35,515 nt of DNA from an uncultured bacterium (GTDB taxonomy: Bacteria; Vulcanimicrobiota; Vulcanimicrobiia; Vulcanimicrobiales; Vulcanimicrobiaceae). Position numbers and translations under genes: made by a program. Numbering within the stretch: position 1 is the stretch's first letter; each line of letters starts with the position of its first letter. The stretch lies in assembly GCA_903829325.1 (NCBI GenBank), contig CAIKPM010000026.1:1-35515 (forward strand), written 5' to 3'. Shown one piece after another: positions 1-8,116 of the stretch. The notes under the pieces are model-generated. The model was given only the letters and a program-made list of their open reading frames with translations, did no database searches and was not told the DNA's origin.

Positions 1-122
1 ATTGCGAGTACGACTGCTGCGTCTTGGTTTATGAATTGCTGATTCTAATACGGACATACCAACCTCGAGACGAATAGGGATATGCCAATATTATCGCGAG
101 CTACGTTAGATCCAGCAAGACG

Positions 123-845
123 GTGTGCGACCGACGCTTACGAAATACAGACACAATTCCACTCATAATAGCACCGAACGGCAACATCTGGTTTGGAAGT
201 ACAGCAATCGACGTTCGCACCCCGTCTGGAACTTTCATACAATATCCACTGGGCTACAGTGCAGGAAGCCTTTGCATAGGCAATGATGAGAGCATATGGG
301 TGCCCAACTTATATGCAAACGCCCTATATCGCATCACTCCTAGCGGTCAGATCCTTTTCGTCGGCTCTGTGGGCGGTACGAATGATTGCACAGCCGGGGC
401 AGATGGAAACATGTATCTGACAGGCTGGGCTAACAATAGAATCGTTCGCATTAGCAATGCAAACAAAATTGCATACTTCTCAACTCCAACCGCTGGGAGC
501 AGCCCTACGGGCATCACAGCGGGCCCTGATGGAAATGTGTGGTTCGTAGAAAATGGTGTAAATCAGATTGGACGAATTACACCTCAAGGCACAATCACAG
601 AATATAGCACAGGCATTTCAAGCGGTTCTGGCCCCTCCGGAATCACCATTGGCCCAGACGGAAAGATCTGGTTTAGCGAACATCTCAATGGAAAGATTGC
701 CTCGATCACAATGAGTGGCACCATAACTGAATATAGCACGAGTTTAACCGCAAGCTCAGGACTTGGGTTCATCGGACTAGGACCCGATAAAAACATATGG
801 CTATGTTTCACTAATCAAAGCAACATCGGCAAGTTCGTGCTCTGA
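123..845 (+). CDS. Vgb-like (virginiamycin B lyase family) beta-propeller protein, N-terminus uncertain
   Basis: The protein consists of about six repeats of roughly 40 residues built on the pattern GPDGNxWFxE...IgRIT, for example GITAGPDGNVWFVENGVN and GITIGPDGKIWFSEHLNGK. These are the blades of the Vgb/NHL-type beta-propeller. Streptogramin lyases share this fold, but I could not confirm their catalytic His/Glu set, so only the fold is claimed. No signal peptide is visible. The start given is a GTG with no obvious ribosome binding site. The same frame is open back to a TAG at 75-77 and again from there to the window edge, so the gene may be N-terminally damaged or start elsewhere. The region is more A+T-rich than its neighbours. 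It converges with the next gene, which is 13 bases away. Confidence 0.6.
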   Translation: MCDRRLRNTDTIPLIIAPNGNIWFGSTAIDVRTPSGTFIQYPLGYSAGSLCIGNDESIWVPNLYANALYRITPSGQILFVGSVGGTNDCTAGADGNMYLTGWANNRIVRISNANKIAYFSTPTAGSSPTGITAGPDGNVWFVENGVNQIGRITPQGTITEYSTGISSGSGPSGITIGPDGKIWFSEHLNGKIASITMSGTITEYSTSLTASSGLGFIGLGPDKNIWLCFTNQSNIGKFVL

Positions 846-858
846 CTTGCCGACCTGC

Positions 859-1488
859 TTACAATCCACCAAACGTTGCAGCAGGAAGGGTTTGTGGGAA
901 ATGATAGTTCGTGAACGAAAAATGCTCACGAATGGTTTTTGTCACATGCGCTGGAGCAGTAAAAGTTGCAGTCGCAGTAATGTCGTGCACCACCCAAACC
1001 CCATCAATATTCCCGTACGTTAATTGTCCTTTCCCCATCAATCCCGCAATATTATTCGCCACCTGAATCGTTAGCGGCAACCCGTTTTGCCCGTCAATTA
1101 AGACCCCCGTCACCAATGCACCATGCACGTGATTGAGCGGAGTCGTGCGATACCAATACCCCACGTGATTTTCGACCTTCACCGAATTCATATAAGCAAA
1201 GGAATAGGTAGCCTTGCGCGGGGCAATCGCCTCAACCGCGTATGTATTTGGTCGATTACGATAAATCCGTATTTTTGGTTTAATTTTTATCTCACCTAAC
1301 GCAAGAATCTCATCGCGCTCTAACAACGTAGTACGATAAATGCGATGCGTTTGCGTAACACTGTGATCACCCACTTGCTCGAGCCTATACTCAAAAGTCA
1401 TCACCGCCGGTGTGTGATAATGAGCCATCCGCATTTCGTAACGATCGAGCGAAAACAACGGCATCACAGCCAACGCCAGGAGCATCAT
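859..1488 (-). CDS. Secreted protein of unknown function, downstream of alaS
   Basis: This 209-residue protein starts with a short hydrophobic stretch (MMLLALAVMPLFSL) that could act as a signal peptide or anchor. The rest is rich in beta-forming residues and has no cysteine and no motif I recognise. A middle segment around residues 120-165 (GVLIDGQNGLPL, GKGQLTYGNIDGVWVVHDI) resembles the small beta-sandwich repeats of periplasmic carrier or lipoprotein-sorting-like proteins, but the likeness is weak. The ATG overlaps the alaS stop as ATGA, so the two are translationally coupled and co-transcribed. The product is therefore probably expressed constitutively with alaS. Confidence 0.6.
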   Translation of the reverse strand: MMLLALAVMPLFSLDRYEMRMAHYHTPAVMTFEYRLEQVGDHSVTQTHRIYRTTLLERDEILALGEIKIKPKIRIYRNRPNTYAVEAIAPRKATYSFAYMNSVKVENHVGYWYRTTPLNHVHGALVTGVLIDGQNGLPLTIQVANNIAGLMGKGQLTYGNIDGVWVVHDITATATFTAPAHVTKTIREHFSFTNYHFPQTLPAATFGGL

Positions 1489-4103
1489 ACCGACAACCCA
1501 GCACGCACCGCAGCAAAAGCCGCGGGTATCTCGCTCACCCGGGTTCCGGCACCCTGCGCCTGCCCAGCACCCCCCCCGCCCTTCCCATCAAGGTGCACTA
1601 AGGCTGCTTTGAGCACATTCCCGGCATGCACGCCCCGCTTGACCGCTTCGTCGCTCGCCAACACGAGCAAAGTCACGCGTCCGGCTTCAACGCCAGCTAC
1701 GGCAATAACCGCTGCGCCCTGCACCCGGCTGCGCAAGGCCTGACCCAATTGCTTGACCCCAGCGACGTCGCGCTCAATCTGCACTGGCACAAACGTGCAG
1801 CCGCCGATCACTTCGGCACGAGCGAGAAAACCTTGCGCTTCCTGACCCGCGAGCTCTTGACGGAGGTCTGCTAACTCGCGCTCTAAGCCGCGCAGATCCC
1901 CCTGAAGGCGCTGCACGCGTTCAGGCACTTCCTCAGGACGCACCGTTAAGCTTGCACCAAGTTGCTGCAGTAAGCCCAGTTGCTTTGCGACATACTCTTC
2001 CGCCGCCAATGAAACCAAGGCTTCGATCCGACGCACCCCACTGCCAATCGAGGCTTCGCTCAACAACACAAACTGCCCCAATTCACCGGTCGCGTGCGCG
2101 TGCGTTCCGCCACAAAACTCAACTGAGGGTCCAGCGCGCAAAACACGGACTTTCTCGCCATAGGCCTCGCCAGCCAAAAATAACGCACCTGATTTGCGTG
2201 CTTCTTCGAGTGAAAGCTCCTCGGTGACCACCGGAAAATTCTCGCGAATTAACTGATTGACGCAGGAGCTCACTTGCTGTTTTTGTTCTGCGCTCAGCGC
2301 GCCGTTGGGAGCACGGAAATCGAAACGCATCCGCTGTGGTCCCACCCATGACCCAGCCTGCACCACTTCATCGCCGAGCACCGATCGAAGCGCGTATTGC
2401 AAAAGATGCGCAGAGGTATGATGGCGACGGATCTCGGCGCGCCAAAGGGGATCAACCTGGGTTTCAAGCTGCTCACCAACGCACAGAGTGCCCCGAATTA
2501 CAAGCCCTGAATGCACAATCGCCTCGCCCAAATATTGGGTGTCGTCGACCAGCATTGCGCCGCTTGGCCCCAGCAAGCGCCCGTGATCCCCGATCTGACC
2601 ACCTTTTTCTGGATAGAACGACGTCTTGTCGAGGAGAACACGCACGCGCTCGCCTGCCTGAGCCTCTTGCAAGACAGCCCCATCGGCGTTGAGCAGCTCT
2701 AGCACAAGACCACTGGCATCGAGCGCGTCGTAACCGCAAAACATGCTCTGATGATGCATCCGTTCGGCTTCACCCACAGCCACTACCCCGCGCTTCGCCG
2801 CAGCATCACTGCGCGCGCGCACGCGTTGCTCTTCCATCGCTCGTTCAAAACCACCGGACTCTAAACCAAAGCCCTCTTCGGCCAACATTTCCCGCGTCAA
2901 TTCAATCGGAAAGCCAAACGTATCGTGCAATAAAAATGCGTCGCTACCCGATAATTCGCGCAAACCTTGACCCCGTAATTGCTCGAGTTTGCCCGCGAGT
3001 AATTGTTCACCGCGTGCCAAGGTGCGCTCAAATACACCTTCCTCGCGCGCTAGCACGCTACCAACGCGTTCTTGCGCTGCGGCTAATTCAGGGAAGCCAC
3101 TCTGCAGCGACCTCACGACCGCAGGAACTAATGCGGCCAAAAAGCCAGCGGGGTAACCGAGTAAACGCCCGTTGCGAATCGCACGGCGGATCAAAAAGCG
3201 CAGGACATAGCCACGATCGACATTAGAAGGATGCACGCCGTCGGCAATCAGCGCGGTGGCCGCACGAGCGTGATCGGCGATAATACGCTGACGCACCAAT
3301 TGCTCGGCTGGCGCAAGCAGCGTCGTGCCAACCGGTGGCTGCGCCTTAACCAGATCAGTGAAAAGGTCGGTCTCGTACATCGAGGCTTGGCCATTCACCA
3401 CGGCTAGCACGCGCTCTAAACCAGCGCCGGTATCGATATTCAGCGCCGACAATGGACGCAAACTGCCATCAGCTTCGCGATTATATTGCTGGAAAACCAA
3501 GTTCCAAATCTCGACATACCGCTGTCCCAGATTTGGTCCGGTGTCATGCTCATCGGCTGCGTACGCAGCGCCGGTATCGTAGAAGATCTCCGAACACGGG
3601 CCGCACGGGCCGGTCGGACCCATCGTCCAGAAATTATCTTCGTCGAAGCGCGTAATCCGCGCGGGGGGGATGCCGATCACGGTTTCCCAGATCTGTTGCG
3701 CTTCGTCATCAGACGTGTGAACCGTAATGTACAATTTCGTGGGATCAAGCGCCAAGCGCTGCGTCAGAAACTCCCAAGCCCACGTGATCGCTTCGATTTT
3801 GCCATAATCCGCAAAGCCAAAATTCCCGAGCATCTCCAAGTACGTGCCGTGGCGACCGGTACGCCCGACATTTTCGATATCGCTTTTCGCTCCAGCAACC
3901 CGCAGACAACGTTGCACGCTGACCGCGCGCTTAGCCGGCGCGGGTTCCTCGCCCAGAAAAATCGGCACGAACGGCTCCATCCCAGCGATGGTAAAGAGCG
4001 TGGTCGACATCTGCGACGGAACCAAGGAGGCAGAGGCAACCCGACGATGGCCTCGCTCGGCAAAAAAATCAACAAAGGCTGAACGGAGAGCAGCGCTGGT
4101 CAT
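1485..4103 (-). CDS. alaS: Alanine--tRNA ligase
   Basis: This class II synthetase charges tRNA-Ala with alanine in the cytoplasm. The protein from the chosen start is about 872 residues, normal for a full-length bacterial AlaRS. Motif 1/2 regions are readable near the N-terminus (LVPSQMSTTLFTIAGMEPF, then GTYLEMLGNFGFADYGK), as is the family's GPTGPCGPCSEIFYDTG. The editing domain carries the zinc-binding HHTSAHLL and CGGTHAHATGELG motifs. A C-terminal coiled segment and C-Ala domain with a Gly-rich end follow. The frame is open upstream to a GTG at 4190, but the family normally begins M-T-x-x-x-LR-x-x-F, which supports ATG 4103 (ATG 4115 is the alternative). No T-box is visible upstream. Confidence 0.95.
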   Translation of the reverse strand: MTSAALRSAFVDFFAERGHRRVASASLVPSQMSTTLFTIAGMEPFVPIFLGEEPAPAKRAVSVQRCLRVAGAKSDIENVGRTGRHGTYLEMLGNFGFADYGKIEAITWAWEFLTQRLALDPTKLYITVHTSDDEAQQIWETVIGIPPARITRFDEDNFWTMGPTGPCGPCSEIFYDTGAAYAADEHDTGPNLGQRYVEIWNLVFQQYNREADGSLRPLSALNIDTGAGLERVLAVVNGQASMYETDLFTDLVKAQPPVGTTLLAPAEQLVRQRIIADHARAATALIADGVHPSNVDRGYVLRFLIRRAIRNGRLLGYPAGFLAALVPAVVRSLQSGFPELAAAQERVGSVLAREEGVFERTLARGEQLLAGKLEQLRGQGLRELSGSDAFLLHDTFGFPIELTREMLAEEGFGLESGGFERAMEEQRVRARSDAAAKRGVVAVGEAERMHHQSMFCGYDALDASGLVLELLNADGAVLQEAQAGERVRVLLDKTSFYPEKGGQIGDHGRLLGPSGAMLVDDTQYLGEAIVHSGLVIRGTLCVGEQLETQVDPLWRAEIRRHHTSAHLLQYALRSVLGDEVVQAGSWVGPQRMRFDFRAPNGALSAEQKQQVSSCVNQLIRENFPVVTEELSLEEARKSGALFLAGEAYGEKVRVLRAGPSVEFCGGTHAHATGELGQFVLLSEASIGSGVRRIEALVSLAAEEYVAKQLGLLQQLGASLTVRPEEVPERVQRLQGDLRGLERELADLRQELAGQEAQGFLARAEVIGGCTFVPVQIERDVAGVKQLGQALRSRVQGAAVIAVAGVEAGRVTLLVLASDEAVKRGVHAGNVLKAALVHLDGKGGGGAGQAQGAGTRVSEIPAAFAAVRAGLSV

Positions 4104-4206
4104 GACTTGCGACATAGCCGGGTTCTTCGCGGCCCAGCGGCCCCGGTGCCTGTCTAGCAGGCGCTCGTAGCCAGAGTGGGTTCTAAACACAGATCTGGAG
4201 ATTCGA

Positions 4207-4252
4207 TTGCCAGCTTCAGGCGAAAGAGTTATACTTACATATAACTAGGGGG
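4207..4252 (+). promoter_or_regulatory. Promoter, operator-like palindrome and RBS of the mazEF-type operon
   Basis: TTGCCA (4207-4212) and TATACT (4230-4235) are separated by 17 bases, a good sigma-70-type promoter. A perfect inverted repeat, AGTTATA at 4227-4233 and TATAACT at 4240-4246 with a 6-base spacer, covers the -10 element. This is where an AbrB/MazE-type antitoxin would be expected to autorepress. AGGGGG at 4247-4252 is the ribosome binding site for the ATG at 4257. The elements are seen directly; their use is inferred. Confidence 0.65.
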
Positions 4253-4256
4253 TTCT

Positions 4257-4514
4257 ATGAAGACTGCTAAGCTTCGTGCGCTCGGTGGCTCCGTGATTGT
4301 CACGTTGCCTCAACAACTGCTGCGCTTGCTGAACTTGAGTGTGAGCGATCTGGTCGATATATCTCTGTCGAATCAAAACATCATCATAAAACCACATACG
4401 CGCCCGAATTACCGGCTCGCAGATTTAATCGCTCAATGCGATTTCACGGGTCAACGCAGCGCCGAAGAAATGGCCTGGCTCAATGATCAACCCCGCGGCA
4501 CCGAGATCCTATGA
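4257..4514 (+). CDS. mazE: MazE/ChpS-type antitoxin (AbrB-like DNA-binding)
   Basis: This 85-residue protein opens with an AbrB/MazE swapped-hairpin DNA-binding fold: a basic strand, then LGGSVIVTLPQQLLRLLNLS and VSDLVDISLSNQNIIIKP. The C-terminal part (about residues 50-85) is the acidic, flexible tail that wraps the toxin in MazE/PemI/ChpS proteins. A promoter and palindrome lie immediately upstream. The stop overlaps the toxin start as ATGA, the usual order with antitoxin first. It should neutralise the neighbouring MazF-type ribonuclease and repress its own operon. Whether it is closer to ChpS/PemI than to MazE proper cannot be settled here. Confidence 0.82.
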   Translation: MKTAKLRALGGSVIVTLPQQLLRLLNLSVSDLVDISLSNQNIIIKPHTRPNYRLADLIAQCDFTGQRSAEEMAWLNDQPRGTEIL

Positions 4515-4861
4515 CAAAACAACAAGTTCGACGTGTCCCCGAGCGTGGTGATATCTATTACGTTGATCTTGACCCCATCTCTGGACATGAACAAAGCGGT
4601 TTCCGCCCAGTACTCGTTGTAACGCAGCGGTTATTTAATACCTGCGGTACACCCATTGTCTGCCCAATCACGAATGCGGGTACGTATGCACGCAATCGTG
4701 GTTTTGCGGTGACATTACATAACACAAAAACGACCGGTGTTGTCCTCTGCCACCAGCTTCGTGCGTTAGACGTAGATAGCCGCAGCGGGCGTTATATCGA
4801 GCAACTCGCCACCGAGCTCATGGACGAAGTACTAGCACGCATCGCCGCAGTGCTTGAATAG
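4511..4861 (+). CDS. mazF: MazF/ChpB-type mRNA interferase toxin
   Basis: This 116-residue protein shows the PemK/MazF family signature: GDIYYVDLDPISGHEQSGFRP near the N-terminus, RPVLVVTQRLFN, CPITN, and VLCHQLRALDVDSR in the middle. The family cleaves single-stranded mRNA at short sequence motifs, with the conserved Arg after the GHEQxxxRP loop and the later Thr/Ser positions forming the active site. It lies downstream of its antitoxin with an ATGA overlap and appears intact. It converges with the sigma-factor gene, only 11 bases away and without an obvious terminator. Confidence 0.88.
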   Translation: MTKQQVRRVPERGDIYYVDLDPISGHEQSGFRPVLVVTQRLFNTCGTPIVCPITNAGTYARNRGFAVTLHNTKTTGVVLCHQLRALDVDSRSGRYIEQLATELMDEVLARIAAVLE

Positions 4862-4872
4862 GATCTGGCGCC

Positions 4873-5682
4873 CTACGGTTCGCGTAGAACGCCTTTGAGT
4901 TTTTCGAGTGCCTTTGACTGGATTCGTGAAACGTGCATTTGGGATACGTTGAGGCGACGCGCGATTTCGGTTTGACTCACGGCCTCGTAATAACGCAGAT
5001 ACAGAATCACGCGCTCGCGTGGACTCAGGATCGCAAACGCTCGTTCGAGATTTGCGCGATCTTCTAGCAGAGCTAAGGCTGCATCGTCTTGGCCCAGGTA
5101 ATCAGCCAACGTCTGGGTTTTATCGCCGTCGTCAGATAACTCGGTATCGAACGACAAAACGTTATACACTTGACCCAGCTCTTGCGCCTCGAGTATATCT
5201 TCTTCGCTAACCCCAAGCGCCTGAGCCAGTTCCGCAACGGTCGGGCTATGCCCCGACTGCAGATGCAACCGCTCGAGCATACGATTCACCGACAGGTGTA
5301 ATTCTTGCAAGCGACGCGGGACTTTGAGCGCCCAGCCTTTATCACGAAAGTGACGCTTGATCTCACCAACAATCGTCGGCGTAGCATACGTGGTAAACTC
5401 CACCCCGCGTTCAAGATCAAAACGGTCCACCGCCTTGATCAAGCCAATGGTGCCAACCTGCATGAGATCATCCAACGACTCGCCCCGATTGGCAAATTTG
5501 ACCGCAAGAAATCGCACGAGGTTCAAATGCGCAACCACGAGAGTATCGCGCAAGGCCTCATATGCATCGCCAGGACTAGCCGTTGCGCCCTGCTGCTGCC
5601 GTTCCGCACGCGCCTGCGCAAATTGCAAGAAATAATCTCGCATTTGCTGGCGTTCCCAACGTCCTGTTGACTGCGGCGACAA
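4873..5682 (-). CDS. sigB: RNA polymerase sigma factor, SigB/SigF/SigG family
   Basis: This 269-residue alternative sigma-70-family factor lacks region 1.1. Region 2 includes HLNLVRFLAVKFANRGESL, DLMQVGTIGLIKAVDRFD and TYATPTIVGEIKRHFRDKGW. Region 3 follows (VPRRLQELHLSVNRMLERL), and region 4 ends with a helix-turn-helix (LSPRERVILYLRYYEAVSQT, then EIARRLNVSQMHVSRIQSKA). This is the layout of the general-stress or sporulation group B/F/G. The TTG start at 5682 is supported by GGAG at 5688-5691, five bases upstream; ATG 5643 is an alternative. It directly follows genes for its likely anti-sigma kinase and antagonist, so it is probably held inactive by partner switching and released by stress. 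Confidence 0.93.
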   Translation of the reverse strand: MSPQSTGRWERQQMRDYFLQFAQARAERQQQGATASPGDAYEALRDTLVVAHLNLVRFLAVKFANRGESLDDLMQVGTIGLIKAVDRFDLERGVEFTTYATPTIVGEIKRHFRDKGWALKVPRRLQELHLSVNRMLERLHLQSGHSPTVAELAQALGVSEEDILEAQELGQVYNVLSFDTELSDDGDKTQTLADYLGQDDAALALLEDRANLERAFAILSPRERVILYLRYYEAVSQTEIARRLNVSQMHVSRIQSKALEKLKGVLREP

Positions 5683-5696
5683 CGTTACTCCGCCAC

Positions 5697-6128
5697 TCAG
5701 TGGGCAACCCTCTTAACCATCACCAGGCTCGTACCCGTTTCAGGATCATGTGTATACTCAACTTCGTCCATCAACGAGCGAATCAAGAAAACGCCAAGAT
5801 TGCTCGGCGTTTCGGGAGTCTCAAAGCTCGAGACACTGAGTGAAGCCGCCGGCAGCGCGTGACCAGCATCGCGCACGGTCAAACGCAGCGCCTCAGCTGA
5901 TGCGTCACAAATAATTTCAATCGACGAGGCTCCGACCGCGTGCTGAATCGCGTTCGTACACGCTTCAGCCACCGCAAGCTTGAGGTCTTCGATTTCTTCG
6001 ATCGTAAATGGTAAACGATGCGCGACCGCGGCTACGGCTAAACGCGCGACCGCAACCCATTCCGCCTTGTTTGGGATGCGCAATTCCACAATACCAACAG
6101 CGCCAACCGCTTGCACAGGGGCTCGCAT
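5697..6128 (-). CDS. rsbW: Anti-sigma factor, serine-protein kinase RsbW/SpoIIAB-like
   Basis: This 143-residue protein has a GHKL (HATPase_c) fold. The N-box is LKLAVAEACTNAIQHA with the Mg-binding Asn, the G1 box is VRDAGHAL, and the G2-like segment is NLGVFLIRSLMDEV, followed by the strand GTSLVMVK. Family members bind and silence a B/F-type sigma factor and phosphorylate the STAS antagonist on a serine. Its position between the STAS gene (3 bases away) and the sigma gene (14 bases away) fits exactly. Confidence 0.9.
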   Translation of the reverse strand: MRAPVQAVGAVGIVELRIPNKAEWVAVARLAVAAVAHRLPFTIEEIEDLKLAVAEACTNAIQHAVGASSIEIICDASAEALRLTVRDAGHALPAASLSVSSFETPETPSNLGVFLIRSLMDEVEYTHDPETGTSLVMVKRVAH

Positions 6129-6131
6129 CGC

Positions 6132-6476
6132 TCAGGCCAGCTCCTTCATGGCACTCGGTTCGGAATCAAAGATCCCAAAAATTTTCACGAGTCCAGTGAT
6201 GTCAAAGATTTTCTTAATTTGTGGATTGGTACAAACCAAGCTGACCGACCCACCGAATTCACGCACCCGCTTGAGCGCGCTGATCAAAACACCCAAACCA
6301 GTAGAATCGATGTATCGGACTTTTTCGAGGTTCATAATGAAATGATAATGCCCCTGATCGATTAACTCGGTCATGGCTTCTTTCACTTTGGGCGACGTGT
6401 AGACATCAATTTCTCCGGCCAATTCTACAACATAAGCATCGCCGTCCGATTTACGGACATGCACTTTGATATCCAC
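6132..6476 (-). CDS. rsbV: Anti-anti-sigma factor (STAS domain), RsbV/SpoIIAA-like
   Basis: This 114-residue single STAS domain has the diagnostic phospho-acceptor motif YIDSTGLGVLI, with Ser58 as the expected target of the neighbouring kinase. The N-terminal ELAGEIDVYTSPKVKEA strand-helix unit is typical. When unphosphorylated, such proteins bind the kinase and free the sigma factor. The start is GTG at 6476, supported by AGGAG six bases upstream. A SigB-like promoter lies about 40 bases upstream, so this is probably the first gene of an autoregulated rsbV-rsbW-sigB unit. Confidence 0.92.
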   Translation of the reverse strand: MDIKVHVRKSDGDAYVVELAGEIDVYTSPKVKEAMTELIDQGHYHFIMNLEKVRYIDSTGLGVLISALKRVREFGGSVSLVCTNPQIKKIFDITGLVKIFGIFDSEPSAMKELA

Positions 6477-6515
6477 GCGTTCTCCTTACTCAGAATCTAG
6501 AGCGACTGGATAGAC

Positions 6516-6540
6516 ATACCCACTCGAAGCCGTTTTATAC
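6516..6540 (-). promoter_or_regulatory. SigB-type promoter before rsbV
   Basis: Read on the minus strand, GTATAA (6540-6535), a 13-base spacer and GGGTAT (6521-6516) match the published SigB consensus GTTTAA-N12-14-GGGTAT at 11 of 12 positions. The -35 element is formed by the last codon and stop codon (GTA TAA) of the DUF948-like gene. The first codon of rsbV is about 40 bases downstream of the -10. Use by the sigma factor of the same operon is inferred. Confidence 0.6.
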
Positions 6541-6939
6541 ATCAGAACGAGCACCAACGAAACTCCGCAAGCGTGCGCTGAGCGTCGTCAACACTGCACC
6601 CAAGTTGGTAACCGCAGGATTTACGGCGTCTTGAGCAGCGTTCGCAGTCTTTACTACCCCACCAGCAAGCCCCTCAACCGCTTCAACCACACTTGTTAGG
6701 CGAGTCAAGGTAGAGTCAGCGGTGCTCGCGATCCCGCCCAAATGGGCCAAGGTCTCGCCAACCGCCGGCGTCAGCGTGGCAACTTGCTGCTCCAGCGCAG
6801 CGAGTGTGGCGGTAGCCTGGGTAACGGCTTTCGCGACCCGTACACAAAGCCAAAAAATCCCAACGCCCATCAGAAATACCCCCAGTCCAACACCAACGTT
6901 GAGGACCAGGGACCAATCAGCAAAACTCGTCGTGTTCAT
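6535..6939 (-). CDS. DUF948-like single-pass membrane protein
   Basis: This 134-residue protein has one strong transmembrane segment at about residues 9-33 (LVLNVGVGLGVFLMGVGIFW). A long Ala/Thr/Val-rich helical region follows, with repeated heptad-like spacing (TQATATLAALEQQVATLTPA), and then a short basic end. This is the layout of DUF948, found in many bacteria near stress-sigma genes and cell-envelope genes. The function is unknown. It sits 10 bases after the cysteine desulfurase, and its stop codon forms part of the rsbV promoter. Confidence 0.65.
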   Translation of the reverse strand: MNTTSFADWSLVLNVGVGLGVFLMGVGIFWLCVRVAKAVTQATATLAALEQQVATLTPAVGETLAHLGGIASTADSTLTRLTSVVEAVEGLAGGVVKTANAAQDAVNPAVTNLGAVLTTLSARLRSFVGARSDV

Positions 6940-6949
6940 TCATCACTCC

Positions 6950-8116
6950 CTATTCTTCGAGGTAAGCTGTAGTACGGTTTGGAGCCTGAGCCGCCTGCAC
7001 TGCTGCGATAAAGCGCTCTGCGGCCTGCCGTGTGGCATCAGCGCTAACCGCTGCTCCCCAGGAAAAGCGTAGCGCAGCTCCCTGATGATACCCAATTGCT
7101 TGGAGGACGTGCGAGCGTTTCAGCGCGCCCGAAGCACAAGCACTCCCCACCGACACCGCAACCCCAGCCAGATCAAGCGCAACCGGCAAAACCTCAAGCT
7201 CGAGCTCGGGAATCGCGATCAGGCTGATGCCGGGCGCTCGGACGGCGTGTTGCGCGTGCACAAAAGCCGTCGGGAGTGCTTCGCACACCTGCGCTTCGAA
7301 ACTCGCCCGCAAGCTCGCTACCGTGGCCGCATCTTGGGCACGCTGGGCCTCAACTTCACGAAAAGCAGCCGCTGCGCCAACAACCGCGGCGAGATTTTCG
7401 GTACCAGCCCGCCGACCGAACTCTTGCCCGCCACCAAAAATCAGCGGCGTCAAGGGCCACGTTTCGCGCGCGATCAAAACGCCGCACCCGAGCGGACCAC
7501 CAAATTTATGGGCAGCCAACGAAAGGCTATCGACCAACGCGGCGATCGGGGCTACTGCAACCAAAGCGCCAGCCCCGATCGCGTCGCAATGCACTAAGGC
7601 TCCGAAGCGCCGCGCCAGGGTGACAACCGCTGGAAGGTCGGTCAAGGTGCCAAGCTCGTTGTTGACCAGCATCAGTGAGACCAGCTGAGCTTCGCCCGGG
7701 CGGGCTGTCGATAATGCCTCCTCAAGCTCAGCCAAATCAATCCGTCCAGCCGAATCGATTCCAAGCAAGACACTCTTCCAGCCGCATTCCTCGATAGCGG
7801 CGACCGTCGCCAGCACCGCACGATGCTCGGTCTTCGCAGAGATAATCCGTCCGGTGGGACCAAGCGCGCGTTGTGCACCCAATAAGGCCCAAGAAACCGC
7901 TTCGGAGCCGCTCGCGCAAAAGAACACCTCGCGCGCGCGCACACCTAAGGCACGCGCAAAAACCTCGCGCGCGACATCAAGCGCTTCACGCGCCTGACGA
8001 CCTTCGGTATGAATCGAGCTGGGATTATGCGCTCCGCCGAGCCACGGTAGCATCGCCAACTTCGCGCTTTCTCGTAAGGGCGCGCTCGCTGCGTAATCGA
8101 GATAAATCCGCTTCAT
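6950..8116 (-). CDS. Cysteine desulfurase (NifS/IscS-like, class V aminotransferase)
   Basis: This PLP enzyme of about 388 residues is expected to release sulfur from L-cysteine for Fe-S clusters or thio-modified tRNA. The start IYLDYAASAPL, the NPSSIHTEGR segment, the PLP lysine K204 in LAAHKFGG and the Arg-rich GGGQEFGRRAGTEN loop are all family features. The sulfur-carrying cysteine is C327 in VSVGSACASG. The spacing is that of group I (IscS/NifS) enzymes. No scaffold or thiolase gene (iscU, mnmA) lies nearby, so the acceptor is open. The ATG overlaps the rarA stop by four bases. Confidence 0.9.
   Translation of the reverse strand: MKRIYLDYAASAPLRESAKLAMLPWLGGAHNPSSIHTEGRQAREALDVAREVFARALGVRAREVFFCASGSEAVSWALLGAQRALGPTGRIISAKTEHRAVLATVAAIEECGWKSVLLGIDSAGRIDLAELEEALSTARPGEAQLVSLMLVNNELGTLTDLPAVVTLARRFGALVHCDAIGAGALVAVAPIAALVDSLSLAAHKFGGPLGCGVLIARETWPLTPLIFGGGQEFGRRAGTENLAAVVGAAAAFREVEAQRAQDAATVASLRASFEAQVCEALPTAFVHAQHAVRAPGISLIAIPELELEVLPVALDLAGVAVSVGSACASGALKRSHVLQAIGYHQGAALRFSWGAAVSADATRQAAERFIAAVQAAQAPNRTTAYLEE

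Noticed and set aside
123-845. Streptogramin resistance (Vgb lyase) function
   Set aside because: Only the propeller repeat is shared with many non-enzymatic proteins; the catalytic residues could not be placed.
3486-4082. 198-codon plus-strand reading frame opposite alaS
   Set aside because: It is antisense to strongly conserved alaS coding sequence, has no ribosome binding site and shows no motif; an artefact of GC-rich codon use.
4104-4256. T-box or other riboswitch before alaS
   Set aside because: The region is short and contains no T-box sequence or specifier-loop pattern. GC-rich repeats near 4128-4143 do not form a convincing alternative fold.
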